Assembly: GCF_938045775.1 (NCBI RefSeq)
Contig: NZ_CALIBH010000071.1
Span: forward strand, 1 to 5,726
Reading direction: 5' to 3'
Length of the DNA stretch: 5,726 nt
Origin: an uncultured Campylobacter sp.
GTDB taxonomy: Bacteria; Campylobacterota; Campylobacteria; Campylobacterales; Campylobacteraceae
The position numbers were made by a program, and so were the translations under genes. The notes below the pieces were generated by a model. That model saw only the letters and a list, made by a program, of their open reading frames with translations. It was not told the DNA's origin and did not search any database. This document shows, piece after piece, positions 5,144 through 5,726 of the stretch; within the stretch, counting starts at the first letter, position 1, and every line of letters begins with the position of its first letter.

Positions 5144-5726
5144 AATCGCTAAGCTCGAGGGTGGCTTGCAAAATGTCGAGGGCTTTTATTTTGACGGCGT
5201 AAATTCGGGCTTTAAAAAAGAGGGTAACGATCTGGGATTTATCCGCGCAGACGAGCCCTTTGCCGTAAGCGCGATCTTTACGAGCAATAAATTTCAAGCC
5301 GCGCCGATTAGGCATTTCAAAAGGGCGCAAGAGCGCGCGGGAGGGGAGCTTAAAACGAATTTTATCCTCGTAAATTCTAAAAACGCAAACTCTATGACCG
5401 GGAAGCAAGGCATCGCCGATATCGATGAAATTTTTAGCGAGCTTGGCAAAAAAATCCCTCTGATAAACCCCGTCATGAGCTCGACCGGCGTCATCGGATA
5501 CCGCCTTAAAAAGGAAAAAATTATCGCCGCCGCGCAAAATTTTAACCTCTCGGCGCGAAACTCGAACGCCCTAGCCACTGCCATTATGACTACCGACACG
5601 ATAAAAAAAGAGCTTGCATATGAAATTTCTTTAGAAAACGGCGAGAAATTTCACATTGCAGCCGTTTGCAAGGGCGCGGGCATGATCAATCCTGCGCTTG
5701 CGACCATGCTTTGCTTCGCCCTGACC
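5136..5726 (+). CDS. argJ: Arginine biosynthesis bifunctional protein ArgJ (3' end outside window)
   Basis: The frame is open from ATG 5136 to the window end, giving the first 197 residues. ArgJ is a cytoplasmic glutamate/ornithine N-acetyltransferase that moves the acetyl group from N-acetylornithine to glutamate, recycling it in arginine synthesis; some members also use acetyl-CoA. Visible signatures are GFYFDGVNSGFK near the start, NSMTGKQG (85-92), the oxyanion-hole T117-G118 in SSTGVIG, AIMTTDT (149-155), K179 in KGAGMI, and the self-cleavage site A189/T190 in ATML. Thr190 becomes the N-terminal nucleophile of the beta chain, so the window covers essentially the whole alpha chain plus a few beta residues. 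AGGAG (5124-5128) is seven bases upstream of the ATG. The start overlaps the end of kch by 8 bp, indicating coupled translation in one operon. Whether it is mono- or bifunctional cannot be judged. Confidence 0.95.
   Translation, partial: MFKIAKLEGGLQNVEGFYFDGVNSGFKKEGNDLGFIRADEPFAVSAIFTSNKFQAAPIRHFKRAQERAGGELKTNFILVNSKNANSMTGKQGIADIDEIFSELGKKIPLINPVMSSTGVIGYRLKKEKIIAAAQNFNLSARNSNALATAIMTTDTIKKELAYEISLENGEKFHIAAVCKGAGMINPALATMLCFALT

Noticed and set aside
5100..5599. Two minus-strand open frames of 145 and 101 codons
   Set aside because: They are antisense to argJ, whose motifs are unmistakable on the plus strand.

Overview
The window looks like chromosomal DNA from a Campylobacter or close Campylobacterota relative of the moderate-GC oral type (C. 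gracilis, C. showae and C. rectus are the kind I have in mind; the species cannot be fixed from this stretch). The signs are the very frequent word AAATTT, promoters with a clear -10 and no -35, the RpmB, Rpe and K+ channel sequences, and the gene order: rpe-dnaQ diverging from rpmB is an arrangement I recall from C. jejuni, and rpmB beside a two-helix RCK potassium channel is one I recall from Helicobacter pylori.

Layout. (1) 1-358, plus strand: the 3' end of a glycerate kinase gene. (2) 359-2188: about 1.8 kb with no convincing gene, lying between two convergent genes. It holds AT-rich inverted repeats and a very high density of AAATTT. (3) 3658-2189, minus strand: a two-gene unit, rpe (ribulose-phosphate 3-epimerase) then a DnaQ-like DEDDh exonuclease that appears to start at TTG. 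(4) 3659-3802: a divergent promoter region. (5) 3803 to the window end, plus strand: rpmB (ribosomal protein L28), a two-transmembrane RCK potassium channel, and argJ (ornithine acetyltransferase, cut by the window edge). These three are packed so tightly that they are probably one transcript: 18 bp between the first pair and an 8-bp overlap between the second.

How the genes relate. Apart from shared transcription, I see no common pathway: carbon metabolism (glycerate kinase, Rpe), DNA processing (DnaQ-like), translation (L28), ion transport (Kch) and arginine synthesis (ArgJ) are mixed, as is usual in Campylobacterota operons. The most interesting points are in the channel gene. Its selectivity filter is TTVGFTE rather than TTVGYGD, its RCK domain lacks the usual glycine-rich nucleotide motif, an internal Shine-Dalgarno plus ATG sits exactly where the archaeal MthK channel re-initiates to make free RCK subunits, and a small hairpin covers its own ribosome binding site directly after the rpmB stop codon. 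I found no CRISPR array, transposase, tRNA, rRNA or phage gene, and no clear new multi-gene system.
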